A stretch of 64,000 nt of DNA from Moringa oleifera (GCA_021397835.1 JAJFZO010000113.1:124001-188000), one strand, 5' to 3'; positions 13,501 through 25,573 are shown, counted from the stretch's first letter. Notes: a model not told the origin generated them from the sequence alone. Made by a program: numbers and translations.

Positions 13501-14918
13501 ATTGCAATCAGTCAAGGCTAAGATTTTTATTTGCTAGATCTAGAAGCTCGATAAAACTATAACCATGTCCAGATTTAGAACCCTAATGGAAGTAGAACCT
13601 CGTGCCTAACTTTAGAACCCTCAACATAGATCTGGAATCTACAGCATAAATCTAAAATCCCCAATCCAGATGTGAAACCTAATAGAAGTAAAACCACACC
13701 CATATCTGAAATCTCGATAGAAGTAGAATCTTATGCTCAGATCTGGAATCCCCAACATAGGTTTAGAATCCGTAGCCCAGATCTAAATCTTAGACCAAGA
13801 TTTGGAAACCCCAGCACAAATCTGGAATCTTAACCAAGATCTAAAACCTCGCACCCAGATTTGTAAACCCTAGTATAGATCTAAAATCCCAACCAAGGTC
13901 TAGAATCCCTAGCCTAAATTTAAACTCCACACCTAGATTTGAAATCCCTAGCACAGATCTAGAATCCTAACCATGATTTTGAATCCTAGCCTAGATCAAA
14001 AACCCCACATCTAGAATTTGAAACTTTTAGCACAGATCTGGAATCCTAACCAAGATCTGGAATCCCTAGCCTAGATCTAAAATCTCACACCTAGATTTGG
14101 AACCCCTAGCATAAACTTGATTCTTCAACCTAGATCTAGAACCGCTTACCCAGATCTGGAACTCCCAACAATGATTTGGGACTCCAACATAAATGTAGGA
14201 CCTTAACACACATTTGGAACCCTAGAAAAAATCTGGAACTCCGATGAAAGTAAGAACCATACACAGATTTAGAACCCCGATGGAAGTAGAACCACATCTA
14301 GATTTGGGCTTAAAAATAAAGAAACTAAATGCAACAAATAATTTCTGTATTCTAACAAAGAAGGCGAGTACATAATCTCAGAAGAAAGGATTAAACTTAC
14401 TACGAAAAAGTGGAGATTCAATCTGCTAGATTTGGAACCCATAAGCAAGCAGAACCGCACTCTTAATTCCTTCATTGCAAACAGTTAAGGCCAAATGTTT
14501 GGTTTACCATATCTAGAACCATGAGAGGCTCTCTTCATTGTGCACTACATATATAATGTTTAGTACCTAAGCAAGTGGATAAAAAGAATCCACGAAGTTT
14601 AACTTTCTAGAGAAAAAAGAGTGATAAGGTAGGACTTTTATTCAAAGTTATAGCCATAACTGTGAATAAAGGTTTATACTTTTATTCATAGTTTTGTTGT
14701 GTCTATGAATAAAATGTTTTTTTAAACCACTTTTATTCACAGTTATAGTAAAACTATGAATAATGATTTTTTTTTGTTCATAGTTTTTTTACAACAGTGA
14801 AGAAAGGTCTATTTTATTCATAATTTTGTTACAACTGTGAACTAATCTTCTTTTATTCACAGTTATTATTAAAACTATGAATTATTTAGTGTAAACTAAC
14901 ATCATTTTTGTTGTAGTG
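10547..14918. mobile_element. Non-autonomous CACTA element 2, inserted in the 181-bp array
   Basis: The 5' terminus CAGTACCACAAAATAG differs at two positions from the terminus of CACTA element 3 (CACTACAACAAAATAG). The 3' terminus is the perfect TTGTAGTG at 14911-14918. Flanking triplets are ATG (10544-10546) and ACG (14919-14921), a possible 3-bp duplication with one change. The 181-bp repeats resume in phase immediately after the element. Subterminal TTCACAGTT-type inverted motifs fill 10580-10900 and 14640-14880. No transposase coding was found. Length is 4372 bp. Confidence 0.85.
13440..14290. repeat. Internal ~30-bp degenerate tandem repeats of CACTA element 2
   Basis: A motif close to AGATCTAGAATCCCTAGCC recurs about every 28-36 bp, with variants such as AGATCTGGAATCCTAACC, more than 20 times. 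The same motif family occurs inside CACTA element 3 (51700-52160), so it is a family character and not host DNA. Confidence 0.75.
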
Positions 14919-17900
14919 ACGCTAGCCTTATGCCCATGGCATGCCTGTTAGAAGTAGTAGTAGCTTAACTCTCGTGCCTATGGACTAAGTGATACAACGC
15001 TCGTGGCATGTTTGTTAAGCAGACAATTGAATGACATATTAACTAAGGGTTGGCTGATGTGAGACACCCTTAGCTTGGCTAGTGTGTCCTATGCAACTAC
15101 ATGCTAGGCCTTACACCCATGCCATGCTTATTAAGGGTAGTCAAGGCTTACCACTCGTGCCCATGGAGTAGGCAACACCATGCTCATGGCACACTTGCTA
15201 GGCATATGATCAGGGGACATAATGATGAAAGGCTGGTTTGCATACGATGCTTTTGGCTTGGCTAACGAGCCTTATGCGATCGTAAGCTGGGCAGTGCGCC
15301 TATGCCGTCCTTGCTTGGAGGTAGTCATGGGTTACCTCTTGTGCTGATCGACGAATTGATGAGATGCTTGTGGCACACTCAATGGGCACATGATTGAGGG
15401 ACGTAGCGATAAGGGGTTGTCTCGCATATGTTACCCATTGCATGGTTGGCGCACTTGTGTAGCTGCACATTGGACCATGCTTCCATGTCATGCTAGTTAG
15501 GAGGCAATCACGGCTTGCTTCTTGTGCCCATGGACTAAGCGATAAAGTGCTCATGGCACGATTGTTAGGCACATGAACAAGGAACATAACGATGAGGGCT
15601 GACTCACGAAGGGCGCCTTTCGCTAGACTGGTGTGCTTTGTGTGGTTACACACTGAGGGCAACCATGGCTAACCACTTGTGGCCATGGTCTGAGGACATA
15701 GTGCTCATGGCATTCTTTTTAGGCATATGATCGAATGACGTAATAACGAGGGGCTAGCTCGCGTGGGGCGCCCTTGGCTTGGCTAACATGCCTAGTGTAG
15801 TCGCACGCTAGGCCTTGCGCCCATATCATGCTTGCTAATGATAGCCGTGGCTTGCATCCTGTGCCTATGGTCTTGGTGATGTCATGCTCATGGCACACTC
15901 ATTGGGCACAAGATCGAGGGACGTAGCAATAAGGGGCTAACTCGTGTGAGGTATCCTTGGCTTAGCCGTTGCTTTATAAGCAGCTGTACGCTAGGCCTTA
16001 CGCCTATGCCGTGCCTACTAGAGGTAGCGATGGCTTGCCTTTTGTACCCATGGTCCAGCAATGCGCGCTCATGGCATACTCGTTGGGCACACGAAAAAGG
16101 GATGAAGTGATAAGGGCTGACTCACGAAAGGAACCCTTGGCTAAGTTAGCGTACTTTGTATGGCTACACACTAACGAAAACCTTGGCTTACCTTTTGTGG
16201 CCATGGTCCAAGGACCCAGTGCTCATGGCATGCTTGCTAGGCACATGATCAAGGGACATAACAACAATGGGCTAGCTCACATTGGATGCCTTTAGATTGG
16301 ATAAGATTTCTAGTGCGGTCACACACTGGGCCTTGTTCCCATATCGTGCTTACTGAGGGTAGCCATGGCTTACCTTTCATACCCACGATATTGGTGGTAT
16401 GGTGCTCGCGACATGCTCATTGGGCACAAGATCGAGGGACATAGTGATGAATGGCTAACTTGTGCCTATGGTCTTGGTGATGTCACGCTCATGGTACACT
16501 CATTGGGCACAAGATCGAGAGACGTAGCAATAAGGGGCTAACTTGTGCGAGGCATCCTTGGCTTAGTTGTTGCTTTGTAAGCAGTTGTATGCCAGGCCTT
16601 GTGCCTATGCCGTGCCTACTGGAGGTAGCTGTGGCTTGCCTTTTGTACCCATGGTCCAGCAATGCGTGCTCATGGCATGCTTATTGGGCACACGAAAAAG
16701 GGGTGTAGTGATAAGGGCTGACTGGCGAAAGGAACCCTTGGCTAAGTTAGTGTACTTTGTGTGGCTACACATAAAGGGAAACCATGGCTTACCTTTTGTG
16801 GCCATGGTCCAAGGACCCAGTGCTCATGGCATGCTTGCTAGGCACACGTTCAAGGGACATAACAACAACGGGCTAGCTCACATCGGATGCCTTTAGATTA
16901 GGTAACATTTCTAGTGCGGTCACACGCTGGGCCTTGTGCCCATATCATGCTTACTGAGGGTAGCCATGACTTACCTTTCATACTCACGATCTTGGTGGTG
17001 TGGTGCTCGTGACATGCTCATTGGGCACAAGATCGAGGGACATAGTGATGAATGGCTAACTTGTGTGAGGCATCATTGGCTTGGCTATTGCTCCCTATCT
17101 GGCTACATGATAGGCCTTGTGCCCATGTCATGCCCACTGGAGGTAGCCATGGCTTGCCTTTCGTACCCATGGTCTAGGCAATGCACACTTGTGGCATGCT
17201 TGAAGGGCTCACGATCAAAGGACGTAGTCATGATGGCCTCGCTTGCTTGGGGAGCCGTTGGCTTAGATGGCACGCCTTATACAATCGCATGTTGGGCCTT
17301 GTGCCTGTGTTATGCATACTAAAGGTGATCATGGCTTGCCTTTTAGGCCCATGGTCTAGGTGACACAACTCTCATTGCACACTCGCTGGGTATAAGATCA
17401 AAGGATGTAGCGACGAGTGCCTAGCGCACCTTGAATTGCTGCATGTTGGGCCTTGCACCCATGCTATGCCTACTAGGGATAATGTTAGCTTGCCTCCCAT
17501 GCCCATGGTGCATATGATGTGATGCTCATGGCAAGCTCGCGTTACACATGATCGAGGGATGTAACGATAAGAAGCTGGCTAGCTTAAAGGTGCATTGGCT
17601 TGGCTGGCGCACCCTGCGCAATCACACGCTGGGCCTTATGCCCATGCCATGCTTACTGGTGACAATTATGGCTTGCTTCTCATGCCCATGGTCCAGGTGA
17701 CATGGCTTTCATGGCTTGCGTGGGCCACCCTTGGCTCACGTTGAGCACCCTTGGCTTGGTTGGCCTACCTTGTGTAGCTACACTCTAGGACTTGTGCCCA
17801 TGCCATGCCTTGTAGGGGCAATTATGGCTTGCCCCACCTTGCCCATGGTCGAGGTGACGCACTTCCATGGCACACTCATTAGGCACATGATCGAGGGACG

Positions 17901-18103
17901 TAGTAACAAGGGTTGACTCACGATGGGCGCCCTTGGCTTGGCTGGCACGCCTTGTGCGGCTGCACGTTAGGCCTTGCACCCATGCCGTGTCTACTAAGGC
18001 AAGCCGTGGCTTGCCTCTTATGCCCATGGTCTAAGTAACATGGTTGTCGTGGCATGTTGGCTTGGCACATGAACGAAAGATGTAGGAACAAGTGGTTGGC
18101 CTA
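14919..18103. repeat. ~181-bp tandem repeat array, right segment
   Basis: This continues the array after the CACTA insertion, with about 17 monomers of the same 180-182-bp consensus. For example, the GATCGAGGGACG block near 17889 is followed by its counterpart near 18070. It ends about 18103, shortly before sequence matching the 3' part of a decayed 26S rRNA gene. Open frames in the array are by-products of the repeat and not genes. Confidence 0.85.
15863..17062. repeat. ~600-bp tandem duplication inside the 181-bp array
   Basis: The block 15863-16463 is repeated as 16464-17062, from GTGCCTATGGTCTTGGTGATGTCA to GATGAATGGCTAACTTGTG. Identity is visibly higher than between ordinary monomers. 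The two open frames at 15969 and 16567 are the same frame 598 bp apart. A recent local unequal crossover is the simplest explanation. Confidence 0.8.
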
Positions 18104-18355
18104 GATATTTTTCAAACTGTTTTCCATTGCATTTCCCATTCCCTACTAGCCTAAGGGGCTTGCCATTTTTGCTTAGGTCTTTATTTCAAGGGATAGATTT
18201 AGACTTTTGTGGCATTGATGGTCCAAAACAGAGGCATAATTATTGTTAGGATGAAGGGGAGGCACGAATCGGAATGTCAAAAAGGTATATCTTAGAAGAT
18301 CATGGCAGCAAGAAAACTTTGCCACTTGCTTTACCCCATCACGTATTTTAGTCAT
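18104..18355 (-). other. Junction between decayed 26S rDNA and the spacer array
   Basis: About 250 bp lie between the last 181-bp monomer and the part of the 26S gene that I can align confidently. A plant 26S of about 3.39 kb starting at 21548 would end near 18.16-18.3 kb, so part of this stretch is probably the eroded 26S 3' end. The exact boundary cannot be set by eye. Confidence 0.5.
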
Positions 18356-21145
18356 GCATAAAGGATTTTGCCCGCGAATTGATGGGAATCATACTTCAAG
18401 GTAGCTCGTGAGGCTCTTCCACTATGCGTGCTTGGGTAACGGCGTTTGTCTTTGGGGGTCAAGAGGCCCTTGTTACAAGTGGACAATCGAGTGACAAGTG
18501 CATGCATTACTTGTGAAATTTTGACTTTAAGGCATTCAGTCATGATCGAGTGCATGATAGCTCCGCACCATTGGCTTTTCAACCAAGCACGATGACCGAT
18601 TGTGCAAATCAACGATTCCTCTCTTGTTAGGATGAATTACTATCACGATGTAGGCATCAGTAGGGTAAAACTAACTTGTCTCATTATGATCTAAACCAAG
18701 CTCACATTCCCCATTGGTGGGGAAAAATCAAACATTTGGTGAATTCTAGTTCACAAAGATGGGAAGAGCCGAAATCAAAGGATCAAAAAGCACAGTCGCT
18801 ATGAATAGTTGGTTGCCATAAGCTATTATCCCCGTGGTAACTTTTTGACACCTTTAGCTTTAAATTTTAAAGGTCCAAAGGATCGATAGGCCATGCTTTC
18901 AGATTCATTTTCACAGTGGAAATCAAAATCAAACAAGTTTTTACCTGTTGCTCTATATGAGATTTTTGTTCTCATTAAGCTTATCTTAAAAGTGTTATCT
19001 TTTAATAAATGTGCTGCCCTAGCCAAACTCCCTACTTAACAATATCCTTCGCTCGAATTGGCTAGCCAAAGTTGGTCTTAGGTCCAAAGAAAAGGGCAAC
19101 ACCCAGCCTCCCATTCATGAAATAAGTAAAATAATGTTAAAAGTAGTGGTATTTCACTTTAGCTGTTTTCCATCTGACTTATCTTATTCCTTTTAAGTCA
19201 TTTCATAAAGTTAAACTAGAGTCAAGCTTAATAAGGTCTTCTTTCCCTGTTCATTCTACCAAGCTTGTTCCCTTGGCTGTGCTTTCACTAGATAGTAGAC
19301 CGAGACTGTAGAAATCTTGATTATCCATTCATGCGAGAGAGTCATTGTTACTCCCACCGTGCTTACCCATGTTTGGTTAAATTTCTTCACTTTAACATTC
19401 AAACCATTGGGCAAAAATCACGTTGCATGAGCATCCACAGGAGCCATTGCAATGTTTTTCTTAATTAAGCAGTTGAATTCTCTTTATCCATACAATTACA
19501 AGTTGGTTATTCGACACCTGAGGAAGGCCTCAAAAGAAGTCGTTCCCAATTCATCCCTCAATCATCATGTGGGGACCCACTATCGCCATAGGAGTAGCTT
19601 GAACAATCCATCAATAGCCAATGGGTTCGAGATTGGGACCCCCATGCCTAACCCTTAAAGTCAATCCTTTTCCTCAGGTCATAAATCCATTTTATTGACG
19701 TCTCTTGCCTATAATATTCCATTGTTCACAAACTATTCACCTTGGATTCTTAATGTGATTATGAGTACGATTAGGTATGGGAGGCTTTCGGTCTTTCATA
19801 TTTTCTAGGGCTGCCAAGGGCTCACCAAACACCATGCGACGTGTAGTGCTCTTCCAGCCACTAGACCCTACCTCAAGTTGAGCCATTTCTAGGGTGGGCA
19901 GGTTGTTAAATAGAAAAGGTAACGCTTCTTGGGTGCTTCGCCCACATCTTCGAACTCTCTAACATTACCCCAACTACCATATCCTAATTTTGAAATTTAA
20001 ATTAGATTTCCTTTCGAGGCTTACACTAAAGCGCTACATGACAGGCTTCCTTCATCTCTTAGGATTGACTAACCCATGTACAAATGCCATTCACGTGGAA
20101 CCTTTCCCTTCTTCAACCGTTAAAGTTCTCATTTAAATATTTGCTACTACTATTAAGATATGCACTGATGGCCACTTCGTCCAAGCTAACACCTTGAATT
20201 TTGTAGCAACCACTGCACTCTCCTACTCATTAGTCTTAGCCCTTGCCCCAACAGTAGGTATAGGTTGCACGCTTTAGTGCCCTTCATATTCGAGGCCAAT
20301 TGATTGGACAAGTAAGTTGTTACACACTCCTTAGTAGATTTTGACTTCTATGACCATTGTCTTAATGTCTTAATCGACCAATATCCTTTCTGGGTCCTAG
20401 GTTAGCACGTAATTAGGCACCCATAACCTAGCTTTGGGTTCATCCTACATTGTAAGTTCTATTTACCAAAATGGCCCACTTGAAGCTCTCAATTTTGTAG
20501 GATGACTCAAGAAGCAGTTACCCTGTCCTACCTATTTAAAGTTTGAGAATAGATCGAGAACATTGCACCCTCGATATCTCTAATCATTGGGTTTACCTTA
20601 CAGAACTCGCGTCTAAGCTCCAGCTTTCCTAAGGGAAACCTTAGAGGAAAATGAGCAACTGGATAGTTTGATTAGTCTTTTGCCCTTATACCCAAGTCAC
20701 ACAAACGATTTGCATGTCAATATCGCCGCAGGCCTCCACTAGAGTGTCCTCTAACTTCTCCCTGCTCAGGCATAGTTCACTACCTTTCGGGTCCCGTCAA
20801 GCAATGCTCATACTTGAACCCTTCTAGAAATATCAAAGTCAATTAATGATGCACCCACGAAAGATCCCACCAATTGGCTTCCTTATGCCTTACAAGTTTA
20901 CTCACTCATTAAATCGCACGCATGTCAAGCTTTTGGGAGCCTATAGGTGCCAAAGTACATCGCTTATTGCATGCTGCCAGTTACGATCTTGATAACAACA
21001 TCTCCATGAGCGGATCAAAGGCTCGAGCTTAGGTAATCATCGTGATCCGTATTTGTCCGCACCTTGAGTTGATCAACAGACTTGTTCGTGATTGTTCCAC
21101 ATCCAATTGAGGTGCATCGCTAGCCCCATCTGCTTTCATCTCGAT

Positions 21146-21192
<47 letters not shown>

Positions 21193-21548
21193 TCATTGTC
21201 ATATTTATTCACTATCAATCTTTCACCTATATTTAGCCTTGAACAAAATTTATTGCTTGATTAAGGCTATATTTCCAAACAACCCGACCCGCCAACAACA
21301 CTTCATGGTATGACAGGGTTAGGGTGAGATGAGGCTCTCACTAATGCCCCTTTCTTAAGGACATCTGGCTTAGTCCATCGCTAATAACGCTTTTTCAGAC
21401 CATAATTTAGGTGCCAAGGTCACTCAATTTTCAAGCTGGACTTTTCCTGTTTTGCTCATTATTACTAGGAGTGTCCTTGTTAGTTTCTTTTCTTCCACTT
21501 ATTAATATGCTTAAACTCAACGGGTGATCCCACTTGACTTGGGTTTGC
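18260..21548 (-). pseudogene. 26S (25S) rRNA pseudogene
   Basis: Read on the minus strand, the stretch follows the plant large-subunit rRNA from its 5' end, at about 21548, where the plus strand shows ATATGCTTAAACTCAACGGG and TTAGTTTCTTTTCTTCCACT, to its 3' portion. Other aligned landmarks on the plus strand are CATCAGTAGGGTAAAACTAAC (18657), CTTTTGACACCTTTAGC (18843), AAGTAGTGGTATTTCACTTT (19142), CTACCTATTTAAAGTTTGAG (20528), TTTCAAGCACTCTTTGACTC (21147) and CCAAACAACCCGACCCGCC (21274). Most differences are C-to-T or G-to-A at former CpG sites. Short deletions are also present, notably in GC-rich expansion segments. It is too decayed to give functional rRNA. The 3' end is approximate. Confidence 0.93.
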
Positions 21549-21763
21549 ATCTCGATCAATTGATCATGGGTCCATGAGCCACGAGCAAGCGACATGGGTA
21601 CGAAAGAGCACGAGGCTTTTGAAACCACACCAAGTGATAACGCAGCATCGCTAGAGACTTATTTTTAGGCCTATCGCGAGCTAGAGGCTCATGAGAGGCC
21701 AATATCTGCCCGAAGAGGTCCGTCACCTCCTTAAAAGGATGGGGAGTCAGGAGGGATGGTGTG
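21549..21763 (-). other. Decayed ITS2
   Basis: About 215 bp between the 26S 5' end and the 5.8S 3' end on the minus strand, a normal plant ITS2 size. It is identified by position only. Confidence 0.75.
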
Positions 21764-21925
21764 TGACACCCAGGCAAATGTGTCCTTGGCTTGATGGCTT
21801 TGGGCACAACTTGCATTCAAAAACTTGATGGTTCACGGGATTTGGTAATTCACCCCAAGTATCAAATTTTGCTACTTTCTTCATCAATGCAAGAGCAGAA
21901 ATATCCATTACCGAGAGTCATTTTG
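21764..21925 (-). pseudogene. 5.8S rRNA pseudogene
   Basis: About 162 bp, against a usual plant length near 164. On the plus strand it runs from GTGACACCCAGGCAAATGTG through AACTTGCATTCAAAAACTTG, GATGGTTCACGGGATTTGG and TTCTTCATCAATGCAAGAGC to TCCATTACCGAGAGTCATTTT. Each block matches the complement of plant 5.8S with changes mostly at CpG sites, for example in the segment around ATCGATGC, here ATCAATGC. Confidence 0.93.
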
Positions 21926-22103
21926 GACATTTAGTGACGACACGACCACTTGCCACGCATCAAGATTGAGCCGATAGGAGCATGCTCATTCATTCAGGTC
22001 CCTTGGCGTATCCTGCACTGTGAGTTTGTTATTGCACGAGACAAGGGGCTTGGATGCGAGCCCACACACTTTTTCACACGTCATTTCGCTAAGCAAGTTT
22101 TGA
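21926..22103 (-). other. Decayed ITS1
   Basis: About 178 bp between the 5.8S 5' end and the 18S 3' end on the minus strand, identified by position. It contains GGTCCCTTGGCGTATCC near 22000, which may be a remnant of the conserved plant ITS1 core, but this is uncertain. Confidence 0.7.
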
Positions 22104-22697
22104 CAATAATCTTTTCGTAGGTTCACCTATGGTAACCTTGTTATGACTTCTCTTTTCTTTAAATAATAAGGACTAGTGGACTTCTTGCGACATTACAAGT
22201 GACAAAATGCCCACATCAATGTGATCTGAACACTTCACATGACCATTTAGTTGGTAAGAGCGACAAGCGATGTATATAAAGGGTAGGGATGTAGTCAACG
22301 CGAGTTGATGACTCGTGCTTACTAGGAATTCCTCTTTAAAGACCAACAATTGCAATGATTTATCCCCATTATGATGAAATTTCAAAGATTACTTGGGCCT
22401 ATTAACCCAAGGCTATAAACTCATTGAACATATTAGTGTAGCGCGCGTGTGGCTGAGAACATATAAGGGCATCACATGCTGTTATTACCTTAAACTTCCT
22501 TGGCTTAAGTGGCCATAGTCCCCCTAAGAAGTCGATCATGGAGGGTTACCTCCATGCAACTAGTTAACAAGCTGAGGTTTCATTTGCTAATGAAATTAAC
22601 TAGACAAATCGCTTCACTAACTAAGAACGGCCATGCATCATAACTCATAGAATCAAGAAAGGGCTCTTAGTCTATCAATCCTTATTATGTTTGGACT

Positions 22698-22730
<33 letters not shown>

Positions 22731-23179
22731 TGCAGGCTCCACTCCGAGTGGTACCCTTCTGTTAATTCCTTTAAGTTTCAGCCTTGTGACTATACTGCTG
22801 TCGGAACCCGAAAACTTTGATTTCTCATAAGGTGCGAGTGAAATACTAAAAGCAATATCTGGTGATCCTTGGTTGGCATCATTTATGGTTTAGAGTAAGA
22901 TGGTATCATTCACCTTCAAGCCCTTAACTTTTATTCTTGATTAATGAAAACATCCTAGGCAAATGCTTTCGCAGTAGTTTGTCTTTCATAAATCCAAGAA
23001 TTTCATCTCTTACTGTGAAACACGAATGCCTCGAGCATCACTATTAATCATTAGTCTTATCTCTAAGGCCAACAAAATAGGACTGAAATCCTATGATGTT
23101 ATCTCATACTAATGTATTGAGAGCATAGGCTTGCTTGGAGCATTCTTATTTCTTTTTTAAGTAACAGTGTCGGGAGCAC
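22104..23179 (-). pseudogene. 18S rRNA pseudogene, 3' part
   Basis: The complement of plant 18S from its 3' end (AATAATCTTTTCGTAGGTTC, 22104; functional genes have GATCCTTCCGCAGGTTC) inward. Aligned landmarks include ACTAGGAATTCCTCTTTAAAG (22322), AGAATCAAGAAAGGGCTCTT (22650), GTGTTGAGTCAAATTAAGCTG (22713), CTTTAAGTTTCAGCCTTG (22770), TTGATTAATGAAAACATCCTA (22937) and GACTGAAATCCTATGATGTTA (23082). The solo LTR interrupts the gene at 23179/23180. Substitutions are dominated by CpG loss. Confidence 0.95.
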
Positions 23180-23929
23180 TGTCACAACTCATTTTTGACC
23201 AGGGTAGAATTCTTGAAGCGACTTAAAAATGTAGTTTGGGTGATTTTTTTTGAAAAGATTTAAGAAAATAAAAATAAAAGGACTCGCCACCAATTCTTTT
23301 TATGGTGTAATTGGATACCAAAATTCATTTATTTCTAAAAAAAAAAAAGACAACATTGGTCTTTCGAAATTAAAAATATGGGTTTATGAGTCAATCACGC
23401 TTGAGGAAGGATTAGCACCCCACAGCACCCAAAAATTAATACCAATTAATCAAGACTATTTTTTTATTTTGAAATTCATTTAATTTTTAAAATTGATTTC
23501 CAAAAATGTGTCTGAAAAGAAACATGCACAGTATAAAAACAAATAAAATTTTAATATTTTGAGGAATATAAAGGTTTAACTCTTATTCTATCTTTAATTC
23601 TTGAAATCATTTTATGAGAGAAGATGTAAAGGTTGTAGAGGTCTCACTCCTGATTAACTTTTGATCTTAAAACATTTTTTTTATGATGGAGAATATGGAG
23701 GTCTCACTATTGTTCAGCCCTTTAATTCTTAAAATATTTTTTGTTGTAATTCATGTGAATTCAATGACATTTTGATGCACATGCATAGCCACATTTTGTA
23801 AAACATAAATAATTTTGAAGTCTCATGACTCTAACGCAAATAAGTAATTAATATTTAATATTTAAATATAGGCCTTAAATTCAACTTTTATAATTTCATT
23901 AATTGAAAATAAAAATGAATTGAGAGCCA

Positions 23930-24460
23930 TATACACAAAATATTTTAGAGAATACAAAGATTTTTCTCTTAGATTTTTTTATAAATATATTTTTAAATAT
24001 GAAAATCCTCTCTTGAAATCTTTTCACATTTCTTAAAAAATATTAAATAAATCCTATATTAGAGAATATGAAAATCTCTCTTGAGAATTTCTTATATTTT
24101 CTTAAAAATATCAAATAAATATTTGAAATTTTACTTTTATATTAAAAAAATGAAAACTACTCTCTTGAGATTTTTCATACTCTTCAAAACTTGAAACATT
24201 TATATTTTAGAATAATTTTTTAGTTATTAAAAAATATAAAAATCTCTCTCTTGCATTTTTTCATATTTTAAAAATATTAAGTAGTTTTTATATTAATATA
24301 TAAAAACTTCTCTCTTGAGATTTTTTATATCTTTCAAAAACTGAAAATATACATTTTTATTTATTTTTACTTTTAAAAAAATAATTCTCACATAAGAAAT
24401 ATGAAAATCTCTCCCTTAAGATTTTTTTTTGTACTTCTTAAAAACTTAAAACTTATATTA
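23930..24460. repeat. Imperfect internal repeats of the solo LTR
   Basis: The phrase GAAAATCTCTCTTGAGATTTTT(C) ... CATATTTCTTAAAAA recurs about every 60-110 bp, roughly six times. CTCTTGAGA can pair with itself in part. It lies entirely within the LTR and is an LTR feature, not a gene. Confidence 0.6.
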
Positions 24461-25364
24461 TTATTTTTAAAATAAATTTTTATAAAAAATAACTATCTTG
24501 TATGATTTTATGCCCTCAAAAATTTAAAGTATTTTTTATTTTATTTTTTGAAAAATTAAAATAACATCTAAGTGATTTCATCTTTTTTGAAAATATAGTT
24601 ACAATTAAGTAAGTAATAATAATAAAGTAAAAAATAATAATTAATTAAAAATTTACCTAATAATTTTATATTATTAACAGTCTAAATTTATTATTTTAAA
24701 ACAACCTTAAAGTTACTTGTCTTTCTCTGTTTTTTTTTTTTTTGTTTGTTCTTTCGAGCAAATTTCATGTATTCAACATGAAAGCAGAAATTACTTCCGT
24801 AATCACTCTTTCTTTATTTTCTCTTTTTTTTGTTTTATATATCATATCTCATTCATTTCTTATTAAATTACTTTTTTTTTTTTTGCTTATTACTTTCACA
24901 CACATGAAAGTATAAAAAAAATGTGTATTTATAAATAAAAAAATATAAATACATTAATATACATGGCAAATAAAAACATAAGTGAGAATAATATGAAGAT
25001 AAGTAAAAGATATATGTTTGCAAGAGGAATATATATATACACATTTATATGTGTATATATATATACACACATATGTAATAATAATTAAGTAAATACATGA
25101 AAGAAAATATTCATAAAAAAACAAAAATAAAAGGAAATAAGTAATGATAAAATCACAAAAAATGTTACCTTGTTCTTTAAGAGGAAGTAACATTTGAAAA
25201 TTTCTCCTCTAAATCTCTCCTTACTGAAGAAAATCTCTCCTACTCTTTTTAAACTATTATCTTTCCCTTTTATAACTTTCTTCAAATATTCTCCAAATTC
25301 TCAAAATTTCTTAACATTTTCTCCTCATCACTTCCTCTCAGAATCTCTCCAAGCTCTTGGCCAA

Positions 25365-25385
25365 GGTGGGTACTTATAAACATTG
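25365..25385 (+). promoter_or_regulatory. Possible LTR TATA box
   Basis: GTACTTATAAACAT lies about 190 bp before the 3' end of the LTR, between two TTGGCCAAG copies. It is a reasonable TATA box for plus-oriented transcription. This rests on motif only. Confidence 0.35.
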
Positions 25386-25402
25386 GCCAAGCCTCCATTT
25401 AA

Positions 25403-25555
25403 TGCAGCAATAGGTAGCATCGTAACATTGTAGAATTGGCAGCATTGCAGCATTAGTAGCATTGCAGAATTAGCAGCATTGTAGCGTTGCAGAATTGGCA
25501 GCATTGGAGAATTGTCAACATTGCAGCATTGGCAACATTGCAGTATTGTTGCAAA
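25403..25555. repeat. GCAGCATTG/GCAGAATTG minisatellite in the LTR
   Basis: Nine- and eighteen-base variants such as GCAGCATTA, GCAGAATTG and GCAACATTG are tandemly repeated about 14 times just before the LTR 3' end. Confidence 0.75.
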
Positions 25556-25573
25556 ATGGGCATCTACAAGCAC

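Larger units (their letters stand above)
23180..25568. mobile_element. Solo LTR (2389 bp) with 5-bp target duplication AGCAC
   Basis: It starts TGTCACAACTCA and ends GGGCATCTACA, giving the usual TG...CA ends. The flanks AGCAC (23175-23179) and AGCAC (25569-25573) are identical. Removing the insert and one AGCAC joins the 18S as GGGAGCACGATTGACCAATT, colinear with the functional gene (GGAGGCACGACCCGGCCAGTT). No primer-binding site, gag or pol follows, so this is a solo LTR left by recombination. The early motif GACTCGCCACCAA and following TTATGGTGTAATTGGATACC recall long LTRs of plant Ty3/gypsy elements read in the plus direction; the superfamily is unproven. Confidence 0.92.

Noticed and set aside
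15300..18027. Open frames of 66-128 codons, including two similar ones at 15969 and 16567
   Set aside because: The similarity comes from the 600-bp duplication of satellite DNA, not from gene duplication.
6056..18103. CRISPR-like array
   Set aside because: Repeats are ~181 bp, head to tail with no unique spacers, and the DNA is eukaryotic.
18352..22385. Open frames in 18.3-22.4 kb
   Set aside because: They overlap decayed 26S, 5.8S and 18S rRNA sequence.
23180..25568. Full-length LTR retrotransposon
   Set aside because: Only one LTR is present, flanked by its own target duplication; there is no primer-binding site or gag/pol coding.
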